A DNA stretch of 64,000 nt, taken from Phycisphaerales bacterium AB-hyl4. Lineage in GTDB: Bacteria > Planctomycetota > Phycisphaerae > Phycisphaerales > Phycisphaeraceae. Both the position numbers and the translations under genes were made by a program. The notes beneath the pieces are model-generated. The model saw nothing but the letters and a program-made list of their open reading frames with translations. It had not been told where the DNA came from and ran no database searches. Below, one piece after another: positions 7,911-16,238 of the stretch. The stretch's first letter is position 1, and each line of letters begins with the position of its first letter. The stretch is taken from positions 186,001 to 250,000 of the forward strand of contig JBGUBD010000002.1 in the NCBI GenBank assembly GCA_041821185.1, in the 5' to 3' direction.

Positions 7911-9335
7911 ATGAGCAAGGCTGCTGACGCGACTGCCGGGCCCGGTTCCGCTGTCACCGCTGCGGCGGATGGTGGGGCCGTCCTCAACAAGCTTGGCCTT
8001 GAGGCCGGCCACACAGCGATCGTGGGCCTGCAGTGGGGCGACGAGGGCAAAGGCAAGGTCGTCGACCTCATCGCCGGCGCTACAGCCGCTCAGGGCGGCG
8101 GTGGCTTTGATTGCGTCGTCCGCTACAACGGTGGCGCCAACGCCGGGCACAGCCTGCAGGTGGGCGATCAGCGTTACGCTCTGCACCTCGTGCCCTCAGG
8201 CATTCTCTACCCGGAAAAGATCAACGTGCTGGGCAACGGCGTGGTGATCGACCCGGCTCAGCTCGTCAAAGAGATTACCGAACTGAAGTCGCGCGGCATC
8301 GCTGTGGGTGAAAACCTCCGCATCAGCGACCGGGCGCACGTGGTCTTTGAGTACCACAAGGTGCAGGATGTGCTTTACGATCAGGCGGTTGCGAAAGCGT
8401 GGGGCTCGGATAAGCCTATCGGCACGACCGGCCGAGGCATCGGGCCCTGCTATGCGGACAAGGCGTTGCGCTCGACCGCGATCCGTGTGGCCGACATGCT
8501 CGACACGCCGCGGCTGCGTGACATGCTGCCGCGTATCGTCAGCGTGAAAAACGGCATGCTCAAATCGCTCGCAGACCTGTGTGGCCAATCGTTCGAGCCG
8601 CTTGACGCCGACGCGCTGCTCGCCACGGCGATAGAGCACGCCGAGGCGCTTCGCCCGCACGTTTGTGACACTGCCACGCTGTTGCACGATGCGATGAGCG
8701 GCGGCCGTCGGCTGCTGTTCGAAGGTGCGAATGCGACGTTGCTGGATATCGACCATGGGACCTACCCCTACGTCACGTCGAGCAACTGCTCGTCGTTGGG
8801 CGTGCACACCGGCACGGGCGTACCGGGGCATCGCGTGACCAACGTGGTGGGCATCGTCAAGGCGTATCAGACACGCGTCGGCGGCGGACCGATGCCGACG
8901 CAACTGGATGATGAAATCGGCGACCGCATCCGCGAGAAGGGCCGTGAATACGGCACGACCACCGGCAGGCCTCGTCGCTGCGGCTGGCTGGACCTGGTCG
9001 CACTGAAATACACCGCCGCGGTCAGCGGCGCGACCGGGATCGCGCTGATGCTGCTGGATGTTCTGGCAGGTCTTGAAGAATTGAAGGTGTGTGTCGGCTA
9101 TCGTCACCAGGGCCGGGTGCTGAAGACGTTCCCGGCCGACGCGGACGTACTCGCTGCGGTGGAGCCGGTCTACGAAACGCTGCCGGGCTTCGCCGCCGAG
9201 ATCGAGGATTGTCGCAGCTACAACGATCTGCCCGAAGAGGCGAAGGCCTACATCCGCCGTATCGAGCAGTTCATTGACGTGCCCGTGGTCATGGCCAGCG
9301 TCGGCCCGCGACGCGATCAAAGTGTGTTTCGATAA
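7911..9335 (+). CDS. purA: Adenylosuccinate synthetase
   Basis: PurA joins IMP and aspartate with GTP on the route to AMP. The family motif VGLQWGDEGKGKVVDL is present with its catalytic Asp and P-loop, as are YNGGANAGH, GTTGRGIGPCYADK, the effector loop VGGGPMPTQL and the C-terminal region ending near VASVGPRRDQSV. The 474 residues exceed the usual 425-435 because about 36 residues precede the conserved core. TTGGAG sits well placed ahead of ATG 7911, so this extension appears to be translated. It is monocistronic, with repeats on both sides. Confidence 0.97.
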   Translation: MSKAADATAGPGSAVTAAADGGAVLNKLGLEAGHTAIVGLQWGDEGKGKVVDLIAGATAAQGGGGFDCVVRYNGGANAGHSLQVGDQRYALHLVPSGILYPEKINVLGNGVVIDPAQLVKEITELKSRGIAVGENLRISDRAHVVFEYHKVQDVLYDQAVAKAWGSDKPIGTTGRGIGPCYADKALRSTAIRVADMLDTPRLRDMLPRIVSVKNGMLKSLADLCGQSFEPLDADALLATAIEHAEALRPHVCDTATLLHDAMSGGRRLLFEGANATLLDIDHGTYPYVTSSNCSSLGVHTGTGVPGHRVTNVVGIVKAYQTRVGGGPMPTQLDDEIGDRIREKGREYGTTTGRPRRCGWLDLVALKYTAAVSGATGIALMLLDVLAGLEELKVCVGYRHQGRVLKTFPADADVLAAVEPVYETLPGFAAEIEDCRSYNDLPEEAKAYIRRIEQFIDVPVVMASVGPRRDQSVFR

Positions 9336-9340
9336 AGGCA

Positions 9341-9427
9341 GGGTTTCTGGTTTCTTGTTTCCGGTTCCTCGTTATGGCAAATGTTGCCTGGCACTAAACC
9401 AGAAACCAAAAACCAGAAACCAGAAAC
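9341..9427. repeat. CCAGAAACC-family inverted repeat upstream of uppS
   Basis: The left arm (9341-9368) reads as GTTTCTGGTTTCTTGTTTCC and the right arm (9396-9427) as repeated ACCAGAAACC words. They are complementary and flank a 27-base centre, so a long hairpin can form. The right arm ends five bases before the uppS ATG, where a Shine-Dalgarno site would be expected. The same word family occurs at 1711, 14427 and 23183. Confidence 0.8.
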
Positions 9428-9431
9428 GCTT

Positions 9432-10214
9432 ATGCCCTCCACAACCGCCAACCAGCAGGACGCGACCGGGACGCCTCAGCCCGGCGATACGCCGCGCCTG
9501 GAACTGCCGTCGGCCGAGTTGCCCCGGCACGTAGCGGTCATCATGGATGGCAACGGCCGATGGGCGCAGCAGCGCGGACAGGATCGAACGTTCGGCCATC
9601 GCAAAGGCGCTGAGGCCGTCCGCGCCGTCGTCACCGAATCCGCCAAGCTCGGCCTCGACGTGCTCACGCTCTACAGCTTCTCTACGGAGAACTGGACCCG
9701 CTCGCAGAGCGAAGTCGCGTTTCTCATGAATCTCTACGTCGAATACCTCGTTCGCGAACGCGAAACGCTCGCCGAGAACAACGTCCGCTTCATCCAGATC
9801 GGCCGACGCGAAGGCCTGCCCACCCCCGTGCTCCACGAGATGGACCAGGTCATCGAAGCCACCTCCAAGAACACCGGCCTAACCCTCGCGCTTGCGTTGA
9901 ACTATGGCAGCCGGGCCGAGATCACCGACGCGGTTCGTGCGATTGCCCGCAAGGTTGCCGCCGGCGAACTGTCGCCCGACGCGATCGAAGACACGACCAT
10001 CAGCAACCATCTCTACACCGCCGGCCTGCCCGATCCGGACCTGCTCATCCGTACCGCCGGCGAAATGCGACTGAGCAACTACCTGCTCTGGCAGATCAGC
10101 TACGCCGAGTTTTACGTCGCCGATGTATGCTGGCCTGACTTCCAGGTCGAGGCCTACCACAAAGCGCTTCGCGCCTATGCCAAGCGGCAACGCAAATTCG
10201 GCGCGGTGGTGTGA
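9432..10214 (+). CDS. uppS: Undecaprenyl diphosphate synthase (isoprenyl transferase)
   Basis: UppS chain-elongates farnesyl diphosphate with isopentenyl diphosphate to make the lipid carrier for peptidoglycan and O-antigen. The 260-residue product has the pyrophosphate-binding VIMDGNGRWA, the FGHRKGAEAV segment, LYSFSTENWTRS, ALNYGSRAEI and the C-terminal signature RTAGEMRLSNYLLWQISYAE. The frame runs on upstream to 9381, but those residues (TKPETKNQKPE) are only a translation of the repeat, so ATG 9432 is chosen. About 30 disordered residues precede the catalytic core. There is no clear Shine-Dalgarno site. Confidence 0.95.
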   Translation: MPSTTANQQDATGTPQPGDTPRLELPSAELPRHVAVIMDGNGRWAQQRGQDRTFGHRKGAEAVRAVVTESAKLGLDVLTLYSFSTENWTRSQSEVAFLMNLYVEYLVRERETLAENNVRFIQIGRREGLPTPVLHEMDQVIEATSKNTGLTLALALNYGSRAEITDAVRAIARKVAAGELSPDAIEDTTISNHLYTAGLPDPDLLIRTAGEMRLSNYLLWQISYAEFYVADVCWPDFQVEAYHKALRAYAKRQRKFGAVV

Positions 10215-10240
10215 CGACGCGGTGTGCCGTTGCCCGCCCT

Positions 10241-10708
10241 TTATTCCGGCCGCCCCCAACCCAACAGTCGGCCGATGTTGAAACGACTGGCAGGCTGCTC
10301 CGGCTTTGCCGATCGCGTCGCCTGCTCCTGCTTGATGCGTTGCAGGTCGTCTTGATGACGCGACAGGGCTTTCCGCAGGAACTGGCGCGACTCGCCCTGG
10401 TCTTCGAAGTCATGCTCCGTGAAGATCAGCACGGTGTAGCCCAGTCGGATGCGGTCTTCTTCCGCCAGGGTTTTGTAATGTGAAATGCGATGGCCGTTGA
10501 CGAACACACCGTTACGGCTGGCCTTGTCTGCCACGACGTAGCCGTTCTCGTAGGGCATGAAGCGCACTTCAAGATGGTGCCGCGAAGTTTTGACATCCGG
10601 CAGCGTTGCCAGCAGTGACCGGTCGCGGCCGACCACCAGCGGCCGATCGATCGGCACGGGAAACCACCGCCCCTCGCAAGGGCCGTTCATCACCAGAATC
10701 GTCGCCAC
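10241..10708 (-). CDS. FHA domain protein
   Basis: This is a small soluble protein of 155 residues whose first 100 form a forkhead-associated domain, a phosphothreonine-binding fold. Visible landmarks are VVGRDRS (the GR pair), KTSRHHLEVRF (S-R-x-H) and ADKASRNGVFVNG. The C-terminal part is a charged helix of unknown role. GTG at 10708 is chosen because GGGGGA lies six bases before it; the open frame upstream to 10750 adds unlike residues. No Ser/Thr kinase is visible nearby. A second FHA domain occurs at the start of the GspE-like protein at 23271. Confidence 0.8.
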   Translation of the reverse strand: MATILVMNGPCEGRWFPVPIDRPLVVGRDRSLLATLPDVKTSRHHLEVRFMPYENGYVVADKASRNGVFVNGHRISHYKTLAEEDRIRLGYTVLIFTEHDFEDQGESRQFLRKALSRHQDDLQRIKQEQATRSAKPEQPASRFNIGRLLGWGRPE

Positions 10709-10880
10709 CGCGTTTCCCCCTTCACTGGACAAGCAAAACCAACCGACCACGCCCCGGTCGATGCGCGACGGTACTGTTCATATATTAACAGACGCCCCCA
10801 ATGCCATCCGCGGAACTGGACGCGGGGGCTTCCCGATTTTGTCATCGTGCGATTGCTTTCACGGCTTCAGGCCCGCATGG

Positions 10881-12500
10881 CTATCCGCTGAACAGTACGG
10901 AGAAGTCCGCGAAGGAAACATAAATCAACAGAACGAGAACGACCAACACCGCTGCAGCGGGCACGCGGAATCGCCAGGGCGTCATCTCGACATCGCCCGT
11001 GGCAGTCTGCGCCCAAGGTGTGGGCAGCGGGCGCAGCCAGCCGATCAGCAGCATGATCAGCACCAGCAGCACGAACGCGCCGCCGAGGAAGTGAAACTCA
11101 CCCATCGCCGCAACGCCCTGGTTGAACGGCGGCACGAAGTAGCCGACAGCGATGCCGCCGCAGCCGAGCAGCAGCGCGACCTTGGCTGCGAGTGGCGGCA
11201 CGCGCGGCGCGAGGATGGCGACGACCACGACGGCGAAAATCGGGATGAAGTAAATGCCGTTCATCTGCTGAAGGTAGGTGAAAATACCCTCTTGCCCGAT
11301 CAGCAGCGGCGCGATGATCATCGCGCCGATCGCGACGACCCAGCCGAACCGCTTGCTCACGCGGACCACCTGCTGGTCGCTTGCCTGTTTGTTGAGCACG
11401 GCTTTGTAAATGCCCGTGCCGAAGAGCGTCGTGGTGGCGTTGAGCGCGGAGTTGAAGGAACTGAGGATGGCCCCGGCCATGACGGCGGCGAAGAAGCCGG
11501 TCAGCGGTGCGGGCAGTACATCGAACACAAGCATGCCGTAGGCATGGTCGGGATGAATGTCGCGCTCGGCGTAAAGGTGAAAGGCGATGATGCCCGGCAG
11601 CACGAGATAGAGCGGGCCCAGCAGTTTGAACAAGCCGGTGAGCAGGACGCCCTTTTGCCCCTCCGCGAGGCTGGAAGCGCCGAAGGTTCGCTGGATGATC
11701 TGCTGATTGGTGCACCAGTAAAACAGATTCAGCAGCAGCACACCGGTGAAGAGGGTGAAGAAGGGGACTTCGGTTTCGGGGCCGCCAACGGAGTTGAATC
11801 GCTCGGGGTTGGTGTCCTGGAGGATGCGCCAGCCTTCGAAGACGCCGTCGCCGCCGCTGACTGCTTGAAGGCCGAAGTAGGTGATGAGGAATCCGCCGAT
11901 GAGCAGGCCGATGCCGTTGAGCATGTCGGATACGGCAATGCTGTTGAGTCCGCCAAACAGGGCGTAGCAAGCGCCGATGATGCCGACGAACCAGACGGTG
12001 AGCCAGACGAGCAGCCTGGTGTTTTCAATGCCGGTCAGGGCGCTGAGGTCGAGCATGCCCATGAGGCCGGCGGCGCCGGTGTAGAGGATGATGGGCAGGA
12101 GGATGGCGGTGTACGCGCCGAGAAAGATGAGGTTGGCGATGATCTGCGTGCCGCCGTCGAACCGGAGGCCGAGGAACTGCGGCAGCGTGGCGATGCCGCT
12201 TTTGAGAAACCGCGGCAGGAAGAACAACGCCATGGCCACCAACGCGAGCACTGCCACGACTTCCCACGCCATGACGCTGAGCCCATAGCGAAACGCCGAG
12301 CCGTTGAGCCCGACCATCTGCTCGGTGGAGAGATTGGTCAGCAGCAGCGAGCCGGCGATGAAGGGGAAGGTCAGCGATCGGCCGGCGAGGAAGTAGCCGG
12401 TGGAGGTTTGATGGTCGGCCTTCCGCGTCGTCCACCAGGTGATCAGCCCCACGGCCCCGGTGAAGGCGAAAAACGAAAAGAGCGTGATTGCGTATGGCAT
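10881..12500 (-). CDS. Sodium:solute symporter (SSS/SLC5 family)
   Basis: This is an inner-membrane secondary transporter of 539 residues with about 13-14 hydrophobic helices. The N-terminal TSTGYFLAGRSL and the segment SLLLTNLSTEQMVGLNGSAF match the family, including the Na-binding region, and later ACYALFGGLNSIAVSD and AVMAGAILSSFNSALNATTT match the SSS core. The pattern most resembles SGLT/SglT-like sugar or inositol symporters, but the substrate cannot be read from sequence. GGGAG precedes the ATG. It is monocistronic and opposite in orientation to uppS. Confidence 0.9.
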   Translation of the reverse strand: MPYAITLFSFFAFTGAVGLITWWTTRKADHQTSTGYFLAGRSLTFPFIAGSLLLTNLSTEQMVGLNGSAFRYGLSVMAWEVVAVLALVAMALFFLPRFLKSGIATLPQFLGLRFDGGTQIIANLIFLGAYTAILLPIILYTGAAGLMGMLDLSALTGIENTRLLVWLTVWFVGIIGACYALFGGLNSIAVSDMLNGIGLLIGGFLITYFGLQAVSGGDGVFEGWRILQDTNPERFNSVGGPETEVPFFTLFTGVLLLNLFYWCTNQQIIQRTFGASSLAEGQKGVLLTGLFKLLGPLYLVLPGIIAFHLYAERDIHPDHAYGMLVFDVLPAPLTGFFAAVMAGAILSSFNSALNATTTLFGTGIYKAVLNKQASDQQVVRVSKRFGWVVAIGAMIIAPLLIGQEGIFTYLQQMNGIYFIPIFAVVVVAILAPRVPPLAAKVALLLGCGGIAVGYFVPPFNQGVAAMGEFHFLGGAFVLLVLIMLLIGWLRPLPTPWAQTATGDVEMTPWRFRVPAAAVLVVLVLLIYVSFADFSVLFSG

Positions 12501-12555
12501 GGTGCGCTCCCGTGACGTGAAGATGATATGCCGACCCGGACGCGAGGCACCTACA

Positions 12556-12585
12556 ATTTAACATGGAAACGGGAATGGACTGCAA
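12556..12585 (-). promoter_or_regulatory. Candidate sigma70-type promoter for the symporter
   Basis: On the minus strand TTGCAG (12585-12580) is followed after 18 bases by TTAAAT (12561-12556), about 55 bases before the symporter ATG. It is one of the few AT-rich spots in this spacer. The call rests on consensus likeness only. Confidence 0.35.
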
Positions 12586-12695
12586 AGATTTGTCGAGATC
12601 AAGGTAAGGCGGAGTCACACCATACGGCGGCGTAACCGGCCGACGGGCAGAACTTGCCGTGAGGTGGAAGCCGACGATTCGATACGGCCGACGTG

Positions 12696-14417
12696 TTAAC
12701 GCGTGTCGGCGCTGCGCGAGGTGGCGTCATTCTCACAGCAGGATGCAATGAGACAGCAGGTCGCCGGGGCGGATGTTGCGGCGGCGCTGCTGATTGATGG
12801 CTGTTGCGGTTGCGACTGTTGCAGGACGTAGGGCGACTCGGCCTCGCGTTCGTCTGCGGACTGGGCGGCGCCGGTGGGGCGGTCGTCGACTTCCACGGCC
12901 TGCTCGGTAGTGGGCGTGATGATTGTCGAGGCGTGGGCGAAGTCGACCAGTTGCATGCCGGCGACGCCGAGCACGACTGCGAGCACCGCGGCGACCCCCG
13001 AGGCAAGGCCGCGAGCCGGCGCTTTGGAGAATGTCACATGCGGCGAAGGCTTGCCGAAGAAGGCGGCGTTGGCGATGGCGAGGTAGTACGCGGCGGAGAT
13101 GGCCGAGTTGATCACGAGGACAATGATCAGCCAGATGTAGCCGCCTGTGTAGGCCGCGCCGATGAGGTAGAGCTTGCCGAGGAAGCCGACCAGCGGCGGC
13201 AGGCCCAGCAGTGAGATAACGCTGAGCACGAGCACGCCGGCGAGGGCGGGCGAGCGTTGCCAGAGGCCGGCGATGTCGTCGTAGGTTTCGGCTTCGTCGC
13301 CGCGAGCGCGAAGGCAGCCGAGCACGCCGAAGCTGGCGATGGTCGCCAGGCCGTAAGCGACGAGATAGAACAGCAACGCGGCGATGCCGTTGTTCAGTGA
13401 CGAACCGCCGACCACCGCCGGGCCGGCGAGCAGGCCGACGAGCATGTAGCCGGAGTGTGCGATTGAACTGTAGGCGAGCACGCGCTTAACGTTGGTCTGG
13501 AGCAGGGCGAGCACGTTGCCGACGGTCATGGTGATGGCGGCGAGGCCCCACAGCAGGCCGACGATCACCGGCGGCAGCGGGTCCCACCCGACGAGGCTGA
13601 CGATGTAGATCAGTGCAATGAAGCCGGCTGTCTTGGGCACGAACGCGAGCAGGGTGGTGACGGCAGTCGTGGCGCCCTGGTACACGTCGGCGGCGTAAAA
13701 GTGCATCGGGAACGCGGCGATCTTGAAGCAGATGCCCAGGATCGACAGCACGAGGCCGGCGGTCAGCAGCGGGCTGAGCTGGCCTGCTGCGGCCTGCTCC
13801 TGCGCGATGGCGGCGATCTCGACGAAGTTGGTGAAGCCGGTTGCGCCGTAGATGAGCGTGAAGCCGTAGAGGAACACGGCCGCGGACATTGCGCCGAGGA
13901 AGAAGTACTTGACCGCCGACTCCTGCGCGGTGATGCGGTCGCGAGCGGTGGCGACCATGACGTAGGTGGGCAGGCTGGTGAGTTCGAGTGCGAGGAACAG
14001 CCAGACGAGGTCGTCCGCGCCGGCGGTGATCATGACGCCGACGATAGTCATGAGGAAGAAGGCGTAGAACTCGCCGCGCGTGCTGTTGCCGGGGTCGAAG
14101 GATTTGGCGGACTCGGCGAGGCGGTTCTGGCGGACCTGCTCCGGCACGCCGGCGGAGACCATCAGCAGCAACAGGCCGATGACGACGGCGGCGTACTTGA
14201 TGTAAACGGTCATCGCGCCGAAGCCGAACTCGCTGTAGGGCACGCCGGTGATGGCGATCAGTATGCCGGCGACCACCAGCGACGCGGCTGCGACCCAGAC
14301 GGTCGCTTGCCGTACCGCGGGGTTGCGGTGCAGGCCGGTGATCAGGCAAAGGCCTGCACCGACCAGCAGGGCGATCTCAGGCCAGAGCGAAGCGAATTTG
14401 GCGAGCATTTCTTCCAT
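12696..14417 (-). CDS. nuoN: NADH-quinone oxidoreductase subunit N
   Basis: NuoN is one of the three antiporter-like proton-pumping subunits of complex I in the inner membrane. The 573-residue protein has about 14 membrane helices and the family pattern, including LALELTSLPTYVMVA with its key glutamate, the lysine-bearing FKIAAFPMHFYAADVYQGA, and VKRVLAYSSIAHSGYMLVG. It exceeds the usual 480-500 residues because of a tail of roughly 75 residues after the last helix, rich in Ser, Ala and Gln, with two CC pairs. It is the last gene of the nuoJKLMN block, and the repeat at 14427 lies just before its ATG. Confidence 0.95.
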   Translation of the reverse strand: MEEMLAKFASLWPEIALLVGAGLCLITGLHRNPAVRQATVWVAAASLVVAGILIAITGVPYSEFGFGAMTVYIKYAAVVIGLLLLMVSAGVPEQVRQNRLAESAKSFDPGNSTRGEFYAFFLMTIVGVMITAGADDLVWLFLALELTSLPTYVMVATARDRITAQESAVKYFFLGAMSAAVFLYGFTLIYGATGFTNFVEIAAIAQEQAAAGQLSPLLTAGLVLSILGICFKIAAFPMHFYAADVYQGATTAVTTLLAFVPKTAGFIALIYIVSLVGWDPLPPVIVGLLWGLAAITMTVGNVLALLQTNVKRVLAYSSIAHSGYMLVGLLAGPAVVGGSSLNNGIAALLFYLVAYGLATIASFGVLGCLRARGDEAETYDDIAGLWQRSPALAGVLVLSVISLLGLPPLVGFLGKLYLIGAAYTGGYIWLIIVLVINSAISAAYYLAIANAAFFGKPSPHVTFSKAPARGLASGVAAVLAVVLGVAGMQLVDFAHASTIITPTTEQAVEVDDRPTGAAQSADEREAESPYVLQQSQPQQPSISSAAATSAPATCCLIASCCENDATSRSADTR

Positions 14418-14426
14418 GGCGAAAAT

Positions 14427-14525
14427 CGGTTTCTTGTTCCAGGTATCTCGTTTCTGGTTGGGCCTCGTTCAGGCTCGCTTCTGGTGATTTGCAACCAGAA
14501 ACCAGAAACGAAAAACCAGAAACCT
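14427..14525. repeat. CCAGAAACC-family inverted repeat between nuoM and nuoN
   Basis: The left arm (14427-14460) contains CGGTTTCTTGTTCC and CGTTTCTGGTTG; the right arm (14492-14525) contains ACCAGAAACCAGAAACG and AACCAGAAACC. The arms are complementary around a GC-rich centre. The element occupies nearly the whole 111-base gap, ending four bases from the nuoM stop and about ten from the nuoN start. Confidence 0.8.
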
Positions 14526-14528
14526 ACT

Positions 14529-16169
14529 TTATTCAATCTCCAGGCGAAGCGTCATGCGGTCGCCTGTGGTGGTTTCTTCGATCAGTTCGTTGGCTTCGAC
14601 GAGTTCGGTTTCGGTCAGTCGTTCGACCTCGGCCTTGGCGGCGGCGGTCATGTTGCCGACGCTCGGCTCGAGCGATTGCAGGATCGGGAACGGCAGGATG
14701 CCGAAGACCAGACAAGCCACCGCCAGCGGCGCGAGGGTTGCGATCTCGCGCGTGTTGAGGTCTTTCACCGGGGCGTGATGATCGTCGTGGTCATCGTGTG
14801 GCGGGATGCGCGTCGGGCCAAAGACGACCTTACCCATCATGTAGAGCAGGTAGATCGCGGCGAGGATCATGCCCGCACCGGCAGCGAAGGCGTAGGGGAT
14901 GCCCAACACACCTGTGGGCGAGAGGAACGTGCCGGCGAGGGTGAGGAACTCGCTGACGAAGCCGTTCAAGCCCGGGAGGCCGACGCTGGCCATCACAAAG
15001 AAGCCCATGAAGGTCGCCCATACGGGCATGACGCGGGCGAGGCCGGACATCAGCGCCATCTCGCGTGTGTGGAAGCGTTCGTAGATCATGCCGACGCAGA
15101 GGAACAGCGCGCCGGTGGAGAGGCCGTGGTTGATCATGTACATCACCGCGCCGACCGCGCCGATGTCGTTGGCGTCGAGAGCGAACAGGCCCAGCACGCA
15201 AAAGCCAAGGTGACTCACCGACGAGTAGGCGATGAGCTTCTTGATGTCCTTCTGCACCCAGCAGACCAGGGCGGTGTAGAGGATGCCGATGACCGCGAGG
15301 ACGCCGATGTAGGGAGCGAACACCACCACGGCTTCGGGGGTCATGGGCAGCGCGAAACGCAGCAGGGCGTAGGTGCCCAGCTTCAACAGCACGCCTGCCA
15401 GCACGACGGAGCCAGCGGTCGGGGCCTCGGTGTGCGCCAGCGGCAGCCAGGTGTGCACCGGCCAGAGCGGGACTTTCACGGCGAAGCCGGCGAGCATGGC
15501 ACCGAGCACGAAGGCCTGCTGCGTGAAGTTCATGCCCTGCGCGGTTTCGTACAGGTCGGCAATGGCGAACGACCACGCGCCGGTCGCGTCGGCGTGCAGG
15601 AAGGCGACGTACAGCAGGCCGGCGAGCGTGAGCATCGAGCCGGTAAAGGTGTAGAGGAAGAACATCTTCGCCGCCGCGAGGCGCTGCCGCGAGCCGAACA
15701 CGCCGATGAGGAAGTAGAGCGGGATGAGCGTGAATTCGAAGCAGATGTAGAAGAAGATGATGTCGGTGGCGAGGAACACGCCGGTCATGGCGGCCTGGAG
15801 CACGAGCAGCCAGAAGTAGAACTCGCGGGCGCGATGTTCGACGGCCGTGAGCGAGCCGAGGATCACGATCGGCATGAGGAATGTGGTCAGCAGCACCAGC
15901 CAGAGCGAGATCGTGTCGAGCCCGAAGCCGAACGTCAGGCCCCACTCGGGAATCCAGCGGATTTCGCTGGCCATCTGAATGCCGGCTTCGCTCCAGTCAA
16001 ACTGAAACGCGACGACCAGCGAGAGCACGAACGTGACGACCGTGCTGACGAGTGTCCACGCCCAGGCGTTGCGGCGGTCGTCGAACCAGGGGTTCGGCAC
16101 GAGCATGCCCAACGCCGTGATGAGCGGCACGAGCAGAAGCAGCGGGATGAGCCAGTTGGAGGTTTCCAT
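14529..16169 (-). CDS. nuoM: NADH-quinone oxidoreductase subunit M
   Basis: NuoM is the second antiporter-like subunit of complex I. The 546-residue product has about 14 helices and the expected motifs: FYICFEFTLIPLYFLIG with the conserved glutamate, GFAVKVPLWPVHTWLPLAHTEAP with the proton-path lysine, and KKLIAYSSVSHLGFCVLG. Near residue 470 a soluble segment, PPHDDHDDHHAP, is rich in Asp and His, like the longer one in NuoL. It lies between nuoL and nuoN, separated from each by a repeat element. Confidence 0.96.
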   Translation of the reverse strand: METSNWLIPLLLLVPLITALGMLVPNPWFDDRRNAWAWTLVSTVVTFVLSLVVAFQFDWSEAGIQMASEIRWIPEWGLTFGFGLDTISLWLVLLTTFLMPIVILGSLTAVEHRAREFYFWLLVLQAAMTGVFLATDIIFFYICFEFTLIPLYFLIGVFGSRQRLAAAKMFFLYTFTGSMLTLAGLLYVAFLHADATGAWSFAIADLYETAQGMNFTQQAFVLGAMLAGFAVKVPLWPVHTWLPLAHTEAPTAGSVVLAGVLLKLGTYALLRFALPMTPEAVVVFAPYIGVLAVIGILYTALVCWVQKDIKKLIAYSSVSHLGFCVLGLFALDANDIGAVGAVMYMINHGLSTGALFLCVGMIYERFHTREMALMSGLARVMPVWATFMGFFVMASVGLPGLNGFVSEFLTLAGTFLSPTGVLGIPYAFAAGAGMILAAIYLLYMMGKVVFGPTRIPPHDDHDDHHAPVKDLNTREIATLAPLAVACLVFGILPFPILQSLEPSVGNMTAAAKAEVERLTETELVEANELIEETTTGDRMTLRLEIE

Positions 16170-16171
16170 GA

Positions 16172-16212
16172 GCGAATTTCTGATTGCGGAGTTCTAATGG
16201 CTGATTTTCGAC
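16172..16212. repeat. AAT-rich repeat arm between nuoL and nuoM
   Basis: A single degenerate arm, GAATTTCTGATTGCGGAGTTC and so on, in the 69-base gap. It begins three bases from the nuoM start codon. The words TTTCTGATT and GGCTGATTTTC match the AGCAATTAGAAATC family. It is shorter than its relatives at 18376 and 18799. Confidence 0.65.
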
Positions 16213-16238
16213 CGTCTCTCGCCGCTTCGCGGGCCGCT

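Noticed and set aside
9381..9431. Longer N-terminus for UppS
   Set aside because: The extra residues are a direct translation of the CCAGAAACC repeat arm.
10557..12515. Open frame of 652 residues on the plus strand
   Set aside because: It is antisense to the symporter gene, which has clear membrane helices and family motifs; composition of the antisense frame is unnatural.
12696..12930. Frameshift at the NuoN C-terminus
   Set aside because: No other frame there continues a NuoN-like sequence; the conserved core is already complete before the tail.
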